64,000 nucleotides of DNA from NCBI GenBank assembly GCA_000597885.1, contig CP004371.1, positions 4,493,001 through 4,557,000 on the forward strand, written 5' to 3'. A program made the translations under genes and the position numbers. Within the stretch, counting starts at the first letter, position 1; each line of letters starts with the position of its first letter. Origin of the DNA: Flammeovirgaceae bacterium 311 (GTDB taxonomy: Bacteria > Bacteroidota > Bacteroidia > Cytophagales > Cyclobacteriaceae). Shown piece by piece: positions 17,332-26,635 of the stretch. The notes beneath the pieces were generated by a model. That model did no database searches. It was not told the DNA's origin and saw only the letters and a program-made list of their open reading frames with translations.

Positions 17332-18360
17332 CTACTCCGCTGCGGGAATAGGCTCTTCCAGGTGCTCGCCTTTAATTTTGGCGCGGATCTTAGTTTCCAG
17401 CTCTTCCATCAACTCTGGGTTGTCCTTGATCAGCTGTTTTACGCCATCGCGGCCCTGGCCAAGCTTCTGGTCGTTGTAAGAGAACCAGCTACCTGATTTC
17501 TTGATCACCTCCAGCTCTACACCCAGGTCCAGGATCTCGCCGGCTTTGGAAATGCCTTCGCCATACATAATATCAAACTCTACCTGCTTAAATGGAGGCG
17601 CCACTTTGTTCTTCACTACCTTCACGCGGGTGCGGTTACCTACAATGTTGTCGGCACCTTCCTTGATCTGGCCTATGCGGCGAATATCAAGACGCACGGA
17701 GGCGTAGAACTTCAGGGCGTTACCACCGGTAGTGGTTTCAGGGTTACCAAACATCACACCGATTTTTTCGCGCAGCTGGTTGATGAAGATACAGGTACAA
17801 TGCGTTTTATTGATGGCACCCGTAAGCTTCCGCAGGGCCTGGCTCATCAGGCGGGCCTGCAGACCCATTTTGCTATCGCCCATATCGCCTTCCAGCTCTG
17901 CTTTTGGCACCAGTGCCGCTACAGAGTCGATCACGATGATGTCGAGCGCGCCAGAACGGATCAGGTGCTCGGCAATTTCAAGCGCCTGCTCACCGTTGTC
18001 GGGCTGCGAAATCAATAAGTTTTGTGTATCTATGCCTAGTTTTTCTGCGTAGGTACGGTCAAATGCGTGCTCTGCATCAATGAAAGCCGCCATGCCACCA
18101 CGCTTTTGCGCTTCGGCAATGCAGTGCAGGGTAAGGGTGGTTTTACCGCTTGATTCAGGACCGTAGATTTCAATGACACGGCCACGCGGAATACCACCAA
18201 TGCCCAGGGCAAGGTCAAGGCCTAGCGAGCCGGTGCTGATGGCAGGAATGTCTACCACTACCTCGTCGCTGAGCTTCATGATAGTACCTTTGCCATAGGT
18301 CTTGTCCAGCTTATCCATGGTAAGCTGAAGTGCTTTTAATTTTTCCTGATTATCACTCAT
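17332..18360 (-). CDS. recA: Recombinase A
   Basis: Catalyses ATP-driven strand exchange and LexA-type co-protease activity. Walker [10 protein letters not shown], the [17 protein letters not shown] segment and the [22 protein letters not shown] (loop L2) region are all present. The ATG at 18360 ([11 protein letters not shown]) is the family start; an in-frame codon three residues earlier is less likely. 342 aa. A canonical promoter lies at 18503-18532, giving a leader of about 135 nt; no recognisable LexA box was found. Confidence 0.98.
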   Translation of the reverse strand: MSDNQEKLKALQLTMDKLDKTYGKGTIMKLSDEVVVDIPAISTGSLGLDLALGIGGIPRGRVIEIYGPESSGKTTLTLHCIAEAQKRGGMAAFIDAEHAFDRTYAEKLGIDTQNLLISQPDNGEQALEIAEHLIRSGALDIIVIDSVAALVPKAELEGDMGDSKMGLQARLMSQALRKLTGAINKTHCTCIFINQLREKIGVMFGNPETTTGGNALKFYASVRLDIRRIGQIKEGADNIVGNRTRVKVVKNKVAPPFKQVEFDIMYGEGISKAGEILDLGVELEVIKKSGSWFSYNDQKLGQGRDGVKQLIKDNPELMEELETKIRAKIKGEHLEEPIPAAE

Positions 18361-18502
18361 GTTATGCACTAAAATTTTTAGCTTTGTTGTTGCAGCAGAC
18401 GCATTGCCTGCACTTTATCAAAAGGATTTTAAGGGCCTGAAAGTTCGCTTTTAATGCTAAAATAACCCTTTTTTTGCTAATGAATTTTGCTAATATTTTT
18501 CG

Positions 18503-18532
18503 CAAATATAGAAGTCTTTTCCAGACCTCCAA
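18503..18532 (-). promoter_or_regulatory. Bacteroidota-type promoter of recA
   Basis: On the minus strand TTG (18532-18530), 19-nt spacer, TATATTTG (18510-18503): a full match to the phylum consensus. It overlaps the longest possible N-terminus of the divergent plus-strand gene, supporting a later start for that gene. Confidence 0.8.
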
Positions 18533-18566
18533 GCCCTTTCCTCAATCTATTAATTTTTTTCCGGAA

Positions 18567-19721
18567 GTGCAGGCCCGGGGCTCAATTTTTAAGCTGCTGA
18601 TCTTCATAATGATAGTAGCGGCACTGCCCGCCAATGCTCAGTTACCCAACGAGGCTTTTTATTTGCGCTTTCCGGTGCAGGAGGCCGACAGCGGTAAACT
18701 TACCCTCCATACCTATGCGCTGGGCTTTAGCAGGAATAATGAATATTTTGGCCGCTTTGCCGATGGCTATACCCTTTTTGGATACCAGGTAATGCCCTGG
18801 CTAAGCTACCAGCCAGATAAAAGGGTGCGTATATGGGCAGGTATGTTTGCCCGCGACGATTTCGGAAATCGCTACTACAGCACTATTAGCCCCGTTTTCA
18901 GGATACAGGCAAAGTTTAATGAGCTGCAGTTTATCTTTGGTACACTGCAGGGCAGCCTGAACCACCAGCTGGTGGAGCCCATGTACGATTTTGAAAGGGT
19001 GATGCTGGACCGCCTGGAGGAGGGCATGCAATTAATATGGGAGCGTGACAGGTTCTGGCTGGATGTGTGGATAGACTGGGAGCGCACCATTTACACCGGC
19101 AGCCCCTTTCAGGAGGTAGTATCGGGCGGATTTTCTGCCAGGGCAGAGCTGCTTGAAAAAAATAAAGTAAAGCTGGTGCTGCCCCTGCAAATGCTGGCCT
19201 TTCACCAGGGCGGGCAGATCGATACAGATCCAAACCCGCTTATTACCCGGGTAAACGCAGCAATGGGGCTGGAGCTGCACAAACAGGTGGACAGGAAATT
19301 TTTGCACAGCTACAGCCTGCAGCCCTATGTGCTTCGCTATTTTGATGCTTCTAATGAGCTGTTGGTTCCTTTCGATCAGGGCTGGGGCCTGTACCTGAAC
19401 GCAGCTGCCTATACTAAATTTGGTGGCTTTATGCTAAGCTACTGGCGGGGTAACCAGTACATTCCCATCAAGGGAGGGCCCCTGTTCAGCTCCTATTCTA
19501 CCACCTACGATAATCCCGGAGCCACCAGCGCAGAACGGGAGGTGCTGATGCTAAGACTGCTGAATGAAATACCCATCGGCAAACACCTTACACTAAGTTT
19601 GCGGGGCGAACCGTTTTATGATCTGAGTGAGAAACGATTTGATTTCTCGCACGGTACTTACCTGAATTACCGCAGCAGTTTTGAGCTTTGGAACAGACAC
19701 AACAAGAAAAAAATAAGATAG
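18567..19721 (+). CDS. Predicted outer-membrane beta-barrel protein, unknown function
   Basis: A GTG at 18567 yields a well-formed signal peptide (MQARGSIFKLLIFIMIVAALPANAQ); an in-frame ATG at 18474 lies upstream of it and would run through the recA promoter. The mature part is rich in alternating, aromatic-containing strands (YFGRFADGYTLFGYQVMPWLSY, RFWLDVWIDWERTIYTG, YLNYRSSFELW), as in outer-membrane barrels. I recognise no named family. Its stop codon directly touches the ATG of the next gene (zinc peptidase), so the two are translationally linked. Confidence 0.65.
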   Translation: MQARGSIFKLLIFIMIVAALPANAQLPNEAFYLRFPVQEADSGKLTLHTYALGFSRNNEYFGRFADGYTLFGYQVMPWLSYQPDKRVRIWAGMFARDDFGNRYYSTISPVFRIQAKFNELQFIFGTLQGSLNHQLVEPMYDFERVMLDRLEEGMQLIWERDRFWLDVWIDWERTIYTGSPFQEVVSGGFSARAELLEKNKVKLVLPLQMLAFHQGGQIDTDPNPLITRVNAAMGLELHKQVDRKFLHSYSLQPYVLRYFDASNELLVPFDQGWGLYLNAAAYTKFGGFMLSYWRGNQYIPIKGGPLFSSYSTTYDNPGATSAEREVLMLRLLNEIPIGKHLTLSLRGEPFYDLSEKRFDFSHGTYLNYRSSFELWNRHNKKKIR

Positions 19722-20747
19722 ATGCTAAAGAAAATTGGTCTGGGGCTGCTTCTGTTGCTGATTGTGCTCGCTATCTGGCAGCGTGAGCTCATCAGCTATG
19801 GCATTATGCAGGGCCAGGGGCAGTTTGAGGTGCTCTGGAATGCCCGGTCACTCGACGAAATTATGGAAGACCCCACCGTTCCCGACAGCCTGAAGCAGCG
19901 GCTGGTGTTGGTAGGAGATGTAAGGGAGTGGGGCGTTGGCAGGCTTGGCCTGGCAGAGACTAAAAACTACACCACCCTCTATGATCAGAAAGGCAAAGAC
20001 ATTCTTTGGGTAATAACAGCCTGCCGCCCCTATGCGCTGGAGAATAAGGAATGGCACTTTCCCATAGTAGGTACTGTATCTTACAAAGGGTTTTTCGATT
20101 ACGAAAAGGCACAGGCCGAAGAAGCTGTACTGAAAGCCGAGGGCTGGGATACCAACATTCGCAGTGTGGGCGCCTGGAGCACCCTGGGCTGGTTTAGAGA
20201 TCCTATTTTAAGTAACCTGCTTTTCAGGCTGGAGGGCGACCTGGTTAATACCATATTGCACGAACTTACGCATGCAACAGTGTTTGTTAAAGACTCCCTG
20301 ACGTTTAATGAAAACCTGGCCAGCTTTATAGGGCATGAGGGGGCGCTGCAGTACATGGCCGAAACCTGGGGTGCCGATTCTGAACAGCTGCGCAGGTACC
20401 AGGAGCGCTATGAAGACCGGAATATTTTTAGTAATCATGTGCTAAGAGGGTTAGGCCGCCTCGACAGCCTCTACAACAGCTTTACGCCTCAAACAACAGT
20501 CAGGCAAAAAGAGGCACGGAAACAGCAGCTCATCAGGCAAATCATAGCCGAAACCGGCAGCCTGCCGCTGAACAGAGCCGCAGAGTGGCAGGCCTTCTTT
20601 GCTGCTCTGGAACCGAACAATGCGTATTTTATGTCGTATGAAAGATATGAGAGCGGTCAGGAAAAACTGGAGGAACAACTGCAGCAGCAGTTTAAAGGTG
20701 ATCTTAAGCAGTTTTTAGAATATTATAAAGACCGCCACGGACGTTAA
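19722..20747 (+). CDS. Predicted membrane-anchored zinc aminopeptidase (PF10023 type)
   Basis: An N-terminal anchor (IGLGLLLLLIVLAIW) precedes a domain with the gluzincin motif HELTH at residue 180 and a second glutamate in FNENLASFIGHEGAL, about 16 residues later, which completes the metal site. This matches the putative aminopeptidase family PF10023. The catalytic domain should face the periplasm. Zero spacing to the upstream barrel-protein gene suggests translational coupling and a shared job at the envelope. Confidence 0.8.
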   Translation: MLKKIGLGLLLLLIVLAIWQRELISYGIMQGQGQFEVLWNARSLDEIMEDPTVPDSLKQRLVLVGDVREWGVGRLGLAETKNYTTLYDQKGKDILWVITACRPYALENKEWHFPIVGTVSYKGFFDYEKAQAEEAVLKAEGWDTNIRSVGAWSTLGWFRDPILSNLLFRLEGDLVNTILHELTHATVFVKDSLTFNENLASFIGHEGALQYMAETWGADSEQLRRYQERYEDRNIFSNHVLRGLGRLDSLYNSFTPQTTVRQKEARKQQLIRQIIAETGSLPLNRAAEWQAFFAALEPNNAYFMSYERYESGQEKLEEQLQQQFKGDLKQFLEYYKDRHGR

Positions 20748-20788
20748 CGTACTGTACCGTTTGGTATGGATGTTGCATTGCAACCTGT

Positions 20789-21583
20789 ATGAAAAAGTTA
20801 TTACCCATTTTACTGCTTCCCCTTTTCCTGATAAGTGCCAGGTCTAACGATGGCTACAGGCGCCTGCCTAGCGATGCCTTTGGTACCGGAGAGAAAATTA
20901 CTTACCGGGTGCATTACGGCTTTGTAACCGCAGGTGAAGCAGAGCTGCGCATTGATAAAAAAGTACATACTATCAACGACCGCCCCTGTTATAAAATAGA
21001 CATCAAGGGACGTACCACCGGCCTTGCAGACAAACTGTATGGGGTGAAAGATAACTGGGGCAGCTATATGGATACTGCTGCAGTGGTGCCACACCAGTTC
21101 TACCGCTATATACGCGAGGGCAACTACCGCAAAAACGAAATTGTGCATTTTAAGCAGCTCAGCCGCAAAGCAGTGGTTTCTACTTTATCAAAAAACGGCA
21201 GGGAGGTAGAAAGCAGCGAAGTGTATGAGGTGCCGGTGTATGTGCAGGATCTTGTAAGCGGTTATTACTACCTGCGAACGCTGGATTTTACCAGGATAAG
21301 GCCCGGCGATGTAATCAAGGTAGATGCTTTTTTCGACAAGGAAGTTTATGATTTCAAGGTACGCTTTATTGGCCGGGAAAAAGTAAAAACAGAGCTGGGC
21401 AGGCTCGATGCCCTGGTAGTTTCTCCAATGTTGCCGGAAAACAGCTTATTCAAGGGAGAAAATGCTGTAAAAATGTGGTTGTCTGATGATCAGCATAAAA
21501 TACCGCTGAAGATTAAGGCAGATATGTTTATAGGCGCCATAGAGGTTGATATACGTGATTTTGACAAGGGAAAAAGAAAGTAA
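20789..21583 (+). CDS. DUF3108 secreted protein
   Basis: Signal peptide KLLPILLLPLFLISARS, then the DUF3108 pattern: FGTGEKITYRVHYGFVTAGEAELRI near the N-terminus, DNWGSYMDTAAVVPHQFYRYIREG in the middle and a strand-rich second half. The fold is thought to be a periplasmic beta structure; function unknown. It follows the zinc peptidase by 41 nt and probably belongs to the same transcript. Confidence 0.85.
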   Translation: MKKLLPILLLPLFLISARSNDGYRRLPSDAFGTGEKITYRVHYGFVTAGEAELRIDKKVHTINDRPCYKIDIKGRTTGLADKLYGVKDNWGSYMDTAAVVPHQFYRYIREGNYRKNEIVHFKQLSRKAVVSTLSKNGREVESSEVYEVPVYVQDLVSGYYYLRTLDFTRIRPGDVIKVDAFFDKEVYDFKVRFIGREKVKTELGRLDALVVSPMLPENSLFKGENAVKMWLSDDQHKIPLKIKADMFIGAIEVDIRDFDKGKRK

Positions 21584-21697
21584 GGTTAAGCCATTGTTAA
21601 CCCTGTTTTAAATACACTTAACATAATTTTACTTTTTTGGGTGCTAGCTAAATTACGCTTACTTTTAAATGTTTTAATCGTATAGTTACAAACCCCT

Positions 21698-22381
21698 ATG
21701 AAACAGCAATACAAGGTACTGCTTGTAGATGATGAGCCTGATATTCTGGAGTTGTTGCAATACAACCTGGAAAAAGAAGGATACCTGGTGCGCACTGCAC
21801 TGAATGGAAAAAAAGGGGTTGAGGAGGCAAAGGCCTTTCAGCCCGATGTGGTGCTTCTGGATATTATGATGCCCGAGCAGGATGGTGTGGAAACCTGCCG
21901 CCAGATGCGCGACATGACAGAATTGCAGAACTCCTACATTATTTTTTTAACGGCCCGCGCCGAGGAGTATTCCGAAATTGCTGCCTTCGATGTGGGTGCT
22001 GACGATTATATCATCAAGCCAATTAAGCCAAGAGCTTTAATGAGCCGGCTTACCGCCCTCTTCAGGCGTGAGACCAAAAAGAAAAAGACCAGCAGCAAAA
22101 TTAGTTTAGGGGATCTGGTAATTGACCGTACCAGCTATACAGTAAATATTGGCGAGCAGCAGGTAACGCTGCCCCGCAAAGAGTTTGAACTCTTGTTTTT
22201 CCTTGCCCAGAATCCAAATAAAGTATTTAGCCGCGATGATCTGTTGCATAACATCTGGGGATCTGATGTATATGTGCTGGCCCGTACGGTAGATGTGCAT
22301 ATTCGTAAAGTACGCGAAAAAATAGGTGAAGGCTACATTACCACCATCAAAGGTGTTGGTTATAAATTTGAGCTGAATTAA
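21698..22381 (+). CDS. OmpR/PhoB-type response regulator
   Basis: A receiver domain (LLVDDEPDILELL; phosphorylated Asp in VVLLDIMMPEQDG; conserved Lys in YIIKPIKP) is followed by a winged-helix DNA-binding domain (LPRKEFELLFFLAQNPNKVFSRDDLLHNIWG, then RTVDVHIRKVREKIG and IKGVGYKFE). It is paired with the histidine kinase 62 nt downstream. In Bacteroidota this arrangement usually corresponds to PhoB/PhoR, but no phosphate genes lie nearby, so the signal is left open. Confidence 0.92.
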   Translation: MKQQYKVLLVDDEPDILELLQYNLEKEGYLVRTALNGKKGVEEAKAFQPDVVLLDIMMPEQDGVETCRQMRDMTELQNSYIIFLTARAEEYSEIAAFDVGADDYIIKPIKPRALMSRLTALFRRETKKKKTSSKISLGDLVIDRTSYTVNIGEQQVTLPRKEFELLFFLAQNPNKVFSRDDLLHNIWGSDVYVLARTVDVHIRKVREKIGEGYITTIKGVGYKFELN

Positions 22382-22443
22382 TGCGGCCTGTTGCCAGTTG
22401 CTACTTAGCTTTGTATGTACATTCAGAGAGTTAACTCCTTCCT

Positions 22444-23529
22444 ATGCAGCAAACTGCCAGAGCTGTAGCAATTTTGTTGGCCCTATCTGTGGCGGGTATC
22501 ACGGCTGCTTTTCTTTCTTTGGTTGAGGAAACCTCCGGCTGGGCCATTGTGGTGGCTTTTGCTGTTTCATTTGCAGCCACCTACCTTTTATCATTCATTA
22601 CGCTGGAGTTTTTTATCTTCCGCGAGATCCACCAGATACACGATGTTTTACAGAAGCTTAAAAAGAAAGATCTTTCCTTTCTGAAAGAAGAAAGTGCTAC
22701 CAGCTCCCGCAACCCCCTGCGCCTCATTAACCAGGAGATTTTTAATTATGCAGAGCTAAAGCAGCGTGAAATAGAAGAGCTTAAGCGGATGGCAGATTTC
22801 AGACGTGAATTTCTGGCCGATGTATCGCATGAGCTGAAAACCCCCATATTTGCTGCCCAGGGTTATATTTATACGCTGCTGGATGGCGCTGTAAAGGATA
22901 AAAGCGTACGAGATAAATTTTTGAAAAAAGCAGCTAAAAGCCTGGATGGGCTCGATGTGCTGGTGCAGGATCTGCTTACGCTTTCGCAGCTGGAGAACAA
23001 GCAGATCAAAATGCTTTATTCCTATTTTAACCTCTCTGAATTGATTCGCGATGTGTTTGACCAGATGGAGGGAAAAGCCGAATCGAAAGTGATTTCTCTT
23101 CGCCTGGCTCCGGGTTTTCCGGAACAGGTTTGGGTGTGGGCCGATAAGCAGCGCATACAGCAGGTAATCACCAACCTTACCTCCAACGCTATCAAGTATT
23201 CAAAAGAAGATCCGCAGGAAGAAGCCTGGGTAGAAGCAGATGTACTTGAAGACGGCGATCGGATTAAGGTGCTGATCAAAGACAATGGCAGGGGAATCTC
23301 TGCCGAACACCTAAACCGCATCTTCGAACGGTTTTACCGGGTAGATAAGAGCAGGGCAAAAGTAAGTGGGGGTTCCGGGCTGGGACTTGCCATTGTAAAG
23401 CATATTCTGGAGGCTCATAAAACTGCTATCGATGTGCAAAGTGTGGTGGGTAAAGGTTCGGTTTTCAGCTTCAGGCTTAAAAAGCGGAAAGAGAAAAAAG
23501 CAAAGAAAAATGTTGCTGAGGCGGAATAA
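22444..23529 (+). CDS. Sensor histidine kinase (PhoR-like)
   Basis: Two N-terminal transmembrane helices with almost no periplasmic loop (VAILLALSVAGITAAFLSL and IVVAFAVSFAATYLLSFI), a short linker, then the HisKA phosphoacceptor FLADVSHELKTPI and the HATPase blocks N (NLTSNAIKYSKEDP), G1 (IKDNGRGIS), F (IFERFYRVDKSR) and G2 (GGSGLGLAIVKHILEAH). The lack of a sensor domain suggests that it senses a membrane partner. It is the cognate kinase of the response regulator just upstream. Confidence 0.93.
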   Translation: MQQTARAVAILLALSVAGITAAFLSLVEETSGWAIVVAFAVSFAATYLLSFITLEFFIFREIHQIHDVLQKLKKKDLSFLKEESATSSRNPLRLINQEIFNYAELKQREIEELKRMADFRREFLADVSHELKTPIFAAQGYIYTLLDGAVKDKSVRDKFLKKAAKSLDGLDVLVQDLLTLSQLENKQIKMLYSYFNLSELIRDVFDQMEGKAESKVISLRLAPGFPEQVWVWADKQRIQQVITNLTSNAIKYSKEDPQEEAWVEADVLEDGDRIKVLIKDNGRGISAEHLNRIFERFYRVDKSRAKVSGGSGLGLAIVKHILEAHKTAIDVQSVVGKGSVFSFRLKKRKEKKAKKNVAEAE

Positions 23530-23726
23530 CACTGGCTGCTGCCGCTAGCGCTTCTCTGCGCCTGAATCATTTGCAGCAGTAGCTGCAACCTTCTTATCCT
23601 GTTAAGCACCACAACAAACGGGCTTTGCACTTCCGCTTGTAACGCTCGTGCATTCAAAACGCTTACCTGTACTTTTACGTAACAAAGAAGCTGCCTGTAA
23701 ACATATAAGGGGCGGCTACTTATACT

Positions 23727-24632
23727 ATGGATACAGCACGCATCCTGGCCTTTATCGGATTTATGGGCCTCATCATTTTTATATATTACCGCTGGGCTAC
23801 GCGTAAAAAAAGACTGGCGGCAAAGGTAATGAAGCAGGGTTTTCCCAAAGAGTGGAGGCGCCTGCTGGCCACAAATGTAGCTTTTTATAATGGGCTGACG
23901 AAAAGACAAAAACGGGGCTTTGAACACAGAATTGCTGTTTTTCTGGCACAGACAAAGATTGAAGGCGTAGAAACAGAAGTAGATGATTTAAGTTGCCTGC
24001 TCATAGCCGCCTCTGCCGTAATGCTTACCTGGGGCTACAAAGATTGGGAGTATCCAAACCTGGGAGAGGTGTATCTAACCGATGGCGCCGTAGCCGTACA
24101 CTCTCCGGAGCCGGGCCGGCAAAATATTACAGCGGGGCAAATAAAGCCACAGGGTAGCCAGCACATGGTGGTACTTAGCAAGCAGGCCCTGCTGCAGGGG
24201 TTTGCCAATCCTAAAGACAGCCGTAACGTTGGTTTGCACGAGTTTGCCCACCTGCTGGATGAGCAGGACGGCACCACCGACGGCCTTCCCGACCATTACT
24301 TAAGCGGCGGTCTGGCCGAAGCATGGCAGGAAGTAATGCAGGAAAAAACTGAGCTGATCAAAGACGGCAAAGCGGGCATCAATCCCTATGGTGCCACCAA
24401 TGGAGCAGAGTTTTTTGCCGTCATGACAGAATATTTTTTTGAGCGTCCGCGTAAGCTGTTGCAACAGCATCCGCGTTTGTACCGTTTGCTTGCCCATACC
24501 TTTAAGCAGCATCCGGCTAAAAAGGAGCCGGAGGAATTAGTTAAAGCAGAGGAGCCTGGCAGAAACGATCCCTGCCCATGCGGGAGTGGTGAAAAATATA
24601 AAAAGTGCTGTCTTTCCGAAGCTTCAGCCTAA
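23727..24632 (+). CDS. MtfA-like zinc peptidase (M90) with C-terminal SEC-C motif
   Basis: One N-terminal membrane helix, then the MtfA-type domain with the zinc motif HEFAH at residue 171 and the downstream GAEFFAVMTEYFFERP segment that holds the third ligand. The last 25 residues are a SEC-C zinc knuckle (RNDPCPCGSGEKYKKCC), normally found at the end of SecA and other proteins that touch ribosomes or chaperones. E. coli MtfA has neither the anchor nor SEC-C. The fusion suggests a peptidase brought to membrane-bound ribosomes or Sec components (inference). Confidence 0.88.
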   Translation: MDTARILAFIGFMGLIIFIYYRWATRKKRLAAKVMKQGFPKEWRRLLATNVAFYNGLTKRQKRGFEHRIAVFLAQTKIEGVETEVDDLSCLLIAASAVMLTWGYKDWEYPNLGEVYLTDGAVAVHSPEPGRQNITAGQIKPQGSQHMVVLSKQALLQGFANPKDSRNVGLHEFAHLLDEQDGTTDGLPDHYLSGGLAEAWQEVMQEKTELIKDGKAGINPYGATNGAEFFAVMTEYFFERPRKLLQQHPRLYRLLAHTFKQHPAKKEPEELVKAEEPGRNDPCPCGSGEKYKKCCLSEASA

Positions 24633-24708
24633 GGGTAAAACCCTTCCTGCTGCTAAGCAGTTAAATTAAGAAAGGTGAAATCACCGCCAAGAACTAAATT
24701 TTTTATAC

Positions 24709-25560
24709 ATGAAGAAATCAATCTTTATAACCTTAGCCCTTTGGCTAAGTGTTGCATCCTCTGTGTTTGGTCAATATACAGATGCTTCTACTAACGCTAA
24801 AAGATCGCTAGGCAAAGTTTATAATACCACCTGGGCTGATGGGGTTATTTCTGCGGCCGGTATTGGCCTAAGTTACTGGGGCCTTACAATTATGAATGAT
24901 AAAGACCCTCTTTCTGATGAGTATCTGGCGTATGTTGCTGCTAATCCTGAGGCCGCCAAAGCACATATTTCTAAATTTGACCGTTGGTCTGCAGGTAATT
25001 TCAATGATAATGTCTCGAACTTAACTGATATCCCTTTTTATGGGTCGTTTGCATTGCCCCTGCTATTCCTGGCAGATAAAAAAACCCGCAGCGATGCAGG
25101 GCAAATTGGCCTGCTTTACCTGGAAACCATGGCGATTACCGGTACCTTCTATACACACTCTGCAGGCTGGATAAACCGAAACAGACCCTTGGTTTACAAT
25201 GCAGATCCTGATAATGATGACCGAACTGATATCAAGGCAACTAATTCATTTTTTGCAGGACACACAGCTGCAACTGCCAGTGCCACTTTCTTTGCTGCCA
25301 AAATATTTAACGATTATTTTCCCAACAGCAGGGCGAAGCCTTTTGTATGGGCGGGCGCTGCCCTGGTATCCGGAGCGGTGGGTTATGGCCGACTGGAGGC
25401 AGGAAAACACTTTTTGAGCGACAGCATCGTGGGTTATGCCCTTGGCGCATCCATTGGTATACTGGTGCCGCACCTCCATAAAGTCAGCAAAAGTAATAAC
25501 TTTAGCCTGCAGCCAATTACCGGCCCCTACGATGGCTTTGCCTTCAGGTACCAGTTTTGA
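24709..25560 (+). CDS. PAP2 superfamily phosphatase, exported
   Basis: Signal peptide ends near SVFGQ. The three acid-phosphatase motifs are present: NRNRPLVY (KxxxxxxRP type), SFFAGHTAATAS (PSGH type) and GRLEAGKHFLSDSIVG (SRxxxxxHxxxD type). Several hydrophobic helices surround them. Likely acts on lipid phosphates or undecaprenyl pyrophosphate at the outer face of the inner membrane. Monocistronic; followed by a degenerate heptamer element. Confidence 0.9.
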   Translation: MKKSIFITLALWLSVASSVFGQYTDASTNAKRSLGKVYNTTWADGVISAAGIGLSYWGLTIMNDKDPLSDEYLAYVAANPEAAKAHISKFDRWSAGNFNDNVSNLTDIPFYGSFALPLLFLADKKTRSDAGQIGLLYLETMAITGTFYTHSAGWINRNRPLVYNADPDNDDRTDIKATNSFFAGHTAATASATFFAAKIFNDYFPNSRAKPFVWAGAALVSGAVGYGRLEAGKHFLSDSIVGYALGASIGILVPHLHKVSKSNNFSLQPITGPYDGFAFRYQF

Positions 25561-25566
25561 GGGGGT

Positions 25567-25709
25567 GGTGAGGTATGGGGTATGAGCGCGATGCGGTGCA
25601 TGGGTAGCATTGGCTCCCTGCCATCGATGCATTTTCCATATACTTTGTACCATATACAGTCAGTTATAGGCACAAAGCTTAGCCCCCGCACCGCTCATAC
25701 CTCACCGCC
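25567..25709. repeat. Inverted intergenic element related to the heptamer arrays (copy 3, degenerate)
   Basis: Left arm 25567-25599 (GGTGAGGTAT, GGGGTATGAGCG, ..., GCGGTGC) is matched in inverted orientation by 25688-25709 (GCACCGCTCATACCTCACC and a few more bases). Length 143 bp and GGTAT-containing arms are like the clearer copies at 7.7 and 43.2 kb. Located between the PAP2 gene and the RluA-type gene. Confidence 0.6.
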
Positions 25710-25806
25710 TGTATTTTTCCCGGGCAGGTTAAATACAGATAAACAGAACAAAATATAGGGTGCTTGTTTGTATTAAAGAGCAGAAGCCCCGAATTTTGGC
25801 CTTTCT

Positions 25807-26520
25807 ATGAAAAAACCATCGCTCAAAGAGCTTATCATTTTTGAAAACGAGCAATATCTGCTGCTCAACAAGCCTGCTTTTGTGGCTACCCTTAGCGATC
25901 GCAACGATCCCAATAATCTGCTGGACTGGGTGCGGGAGCTGGTACCCGATGCCCAGGCCTGCCACCGGCTTGATAAAGAAACCAGCGGCTGCCTGGCATT
26001 TGCCAAAAACCCGGATGCTTACCGCAATCTGGCCATACAGTTTGAAAAGCGCAAGGTGCAGAAGGTGTACCATGCCATAGCCGATGGCCTGCATGAATTT
26101 AAGGAAGAGCACGTGCTGCTGCCCATCCTGCAACTAAACAACGGTCTGGTAACCATTAACAAACTGGAGGGTAAGGCGGCAGAAACCATTTTTACTACCC
26201 TGGAAGCTTACAGGTCCCATACACTCATTGAGTGCCGGCCGGTTACAGGGCGCATGCACCAGATCAGGATTCACCTGAAGTCTTTAAAGGCACCCATCAG
26301 CGGCGATGAGGCCTATGGCGGAAAGCCCCTGATGTTAAGTGATATCAAACGGAATTTTAATTTAAAAAAAGATACTGAGGAGCGTCCGCTGATAGGCCGG
26401 GTGGCGCTGCATGCCTATGCTTTATCCTTTGCAGATGTAGATGGCAGTACATTATCAGTAGAAGCACCCTATTTTAAAGATTTTTCTGTAGCAATAAAGC
26501 AACTAACTAAGCGCCGATAA
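25807..26520 (+). CDS. RluA-family RNA pseudouridine synthase
   Basis: The catalytic aspartate lies in ACHRLDKETSG (residue 56), followed by KVYHAIADG, ECRPVTGRMHQIRIHLK and LHAYALSF, all RluA-family landmarks. No S4 domain precedes the catalytic core, and 237 aa is at the small end, as in RluC/TruC-like single-domain members. The RNA target cannot be deduced. Ends about 115 nt before rplM, which has its own promoters. Confidence 0.9.
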   Translation: MKKPSLKELIIFENEQYLLLNKPAFVATLSDRNDPNNLLDWVRELVPDAQACHRLDKETSGCLAFAKNPDAYRNLAIQFEKRKVQKVYHAIADGLHEFKEEHVLLPILQLNNGLVTINKLEGKAAETIFTTLEAYRSHTLIECRPVTGRMHQIRIHLKSLKAPISGDEAYGGKPLMLSDIKRNFNLKKDTEERPLIGRVALHAYALSFADVDGSTLSVEAPYFKDFSVAIKQLTKRR

Positions 26521-26559
26521 GTGTTAGGCCTTAGGTGATTCCCAAAATTTTGTCTACAT

Positions 26560-26590
26560 TTGCAAATTCGTAAGGGATTCTCTATCTTTG
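26560..26590 (+). promoter_or_regulatory. Promoter(s) of the rplM-rpsI operon
   Basis: TTG (26560-26562), 20-nt spacer, TATCTTTG (26583-26590): full match to the Bacteroidota consensus. A second -7 box TACATTTG (26555-26562) overlaps the -33 of the first, so tandem start sites are possible. Confidence 0.8.
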
Positions 26591-26635
26591 TGTCCCTTTT
26601 TGTAGGGTTGTTGTATTATTCTAATTCGTCTAAAC

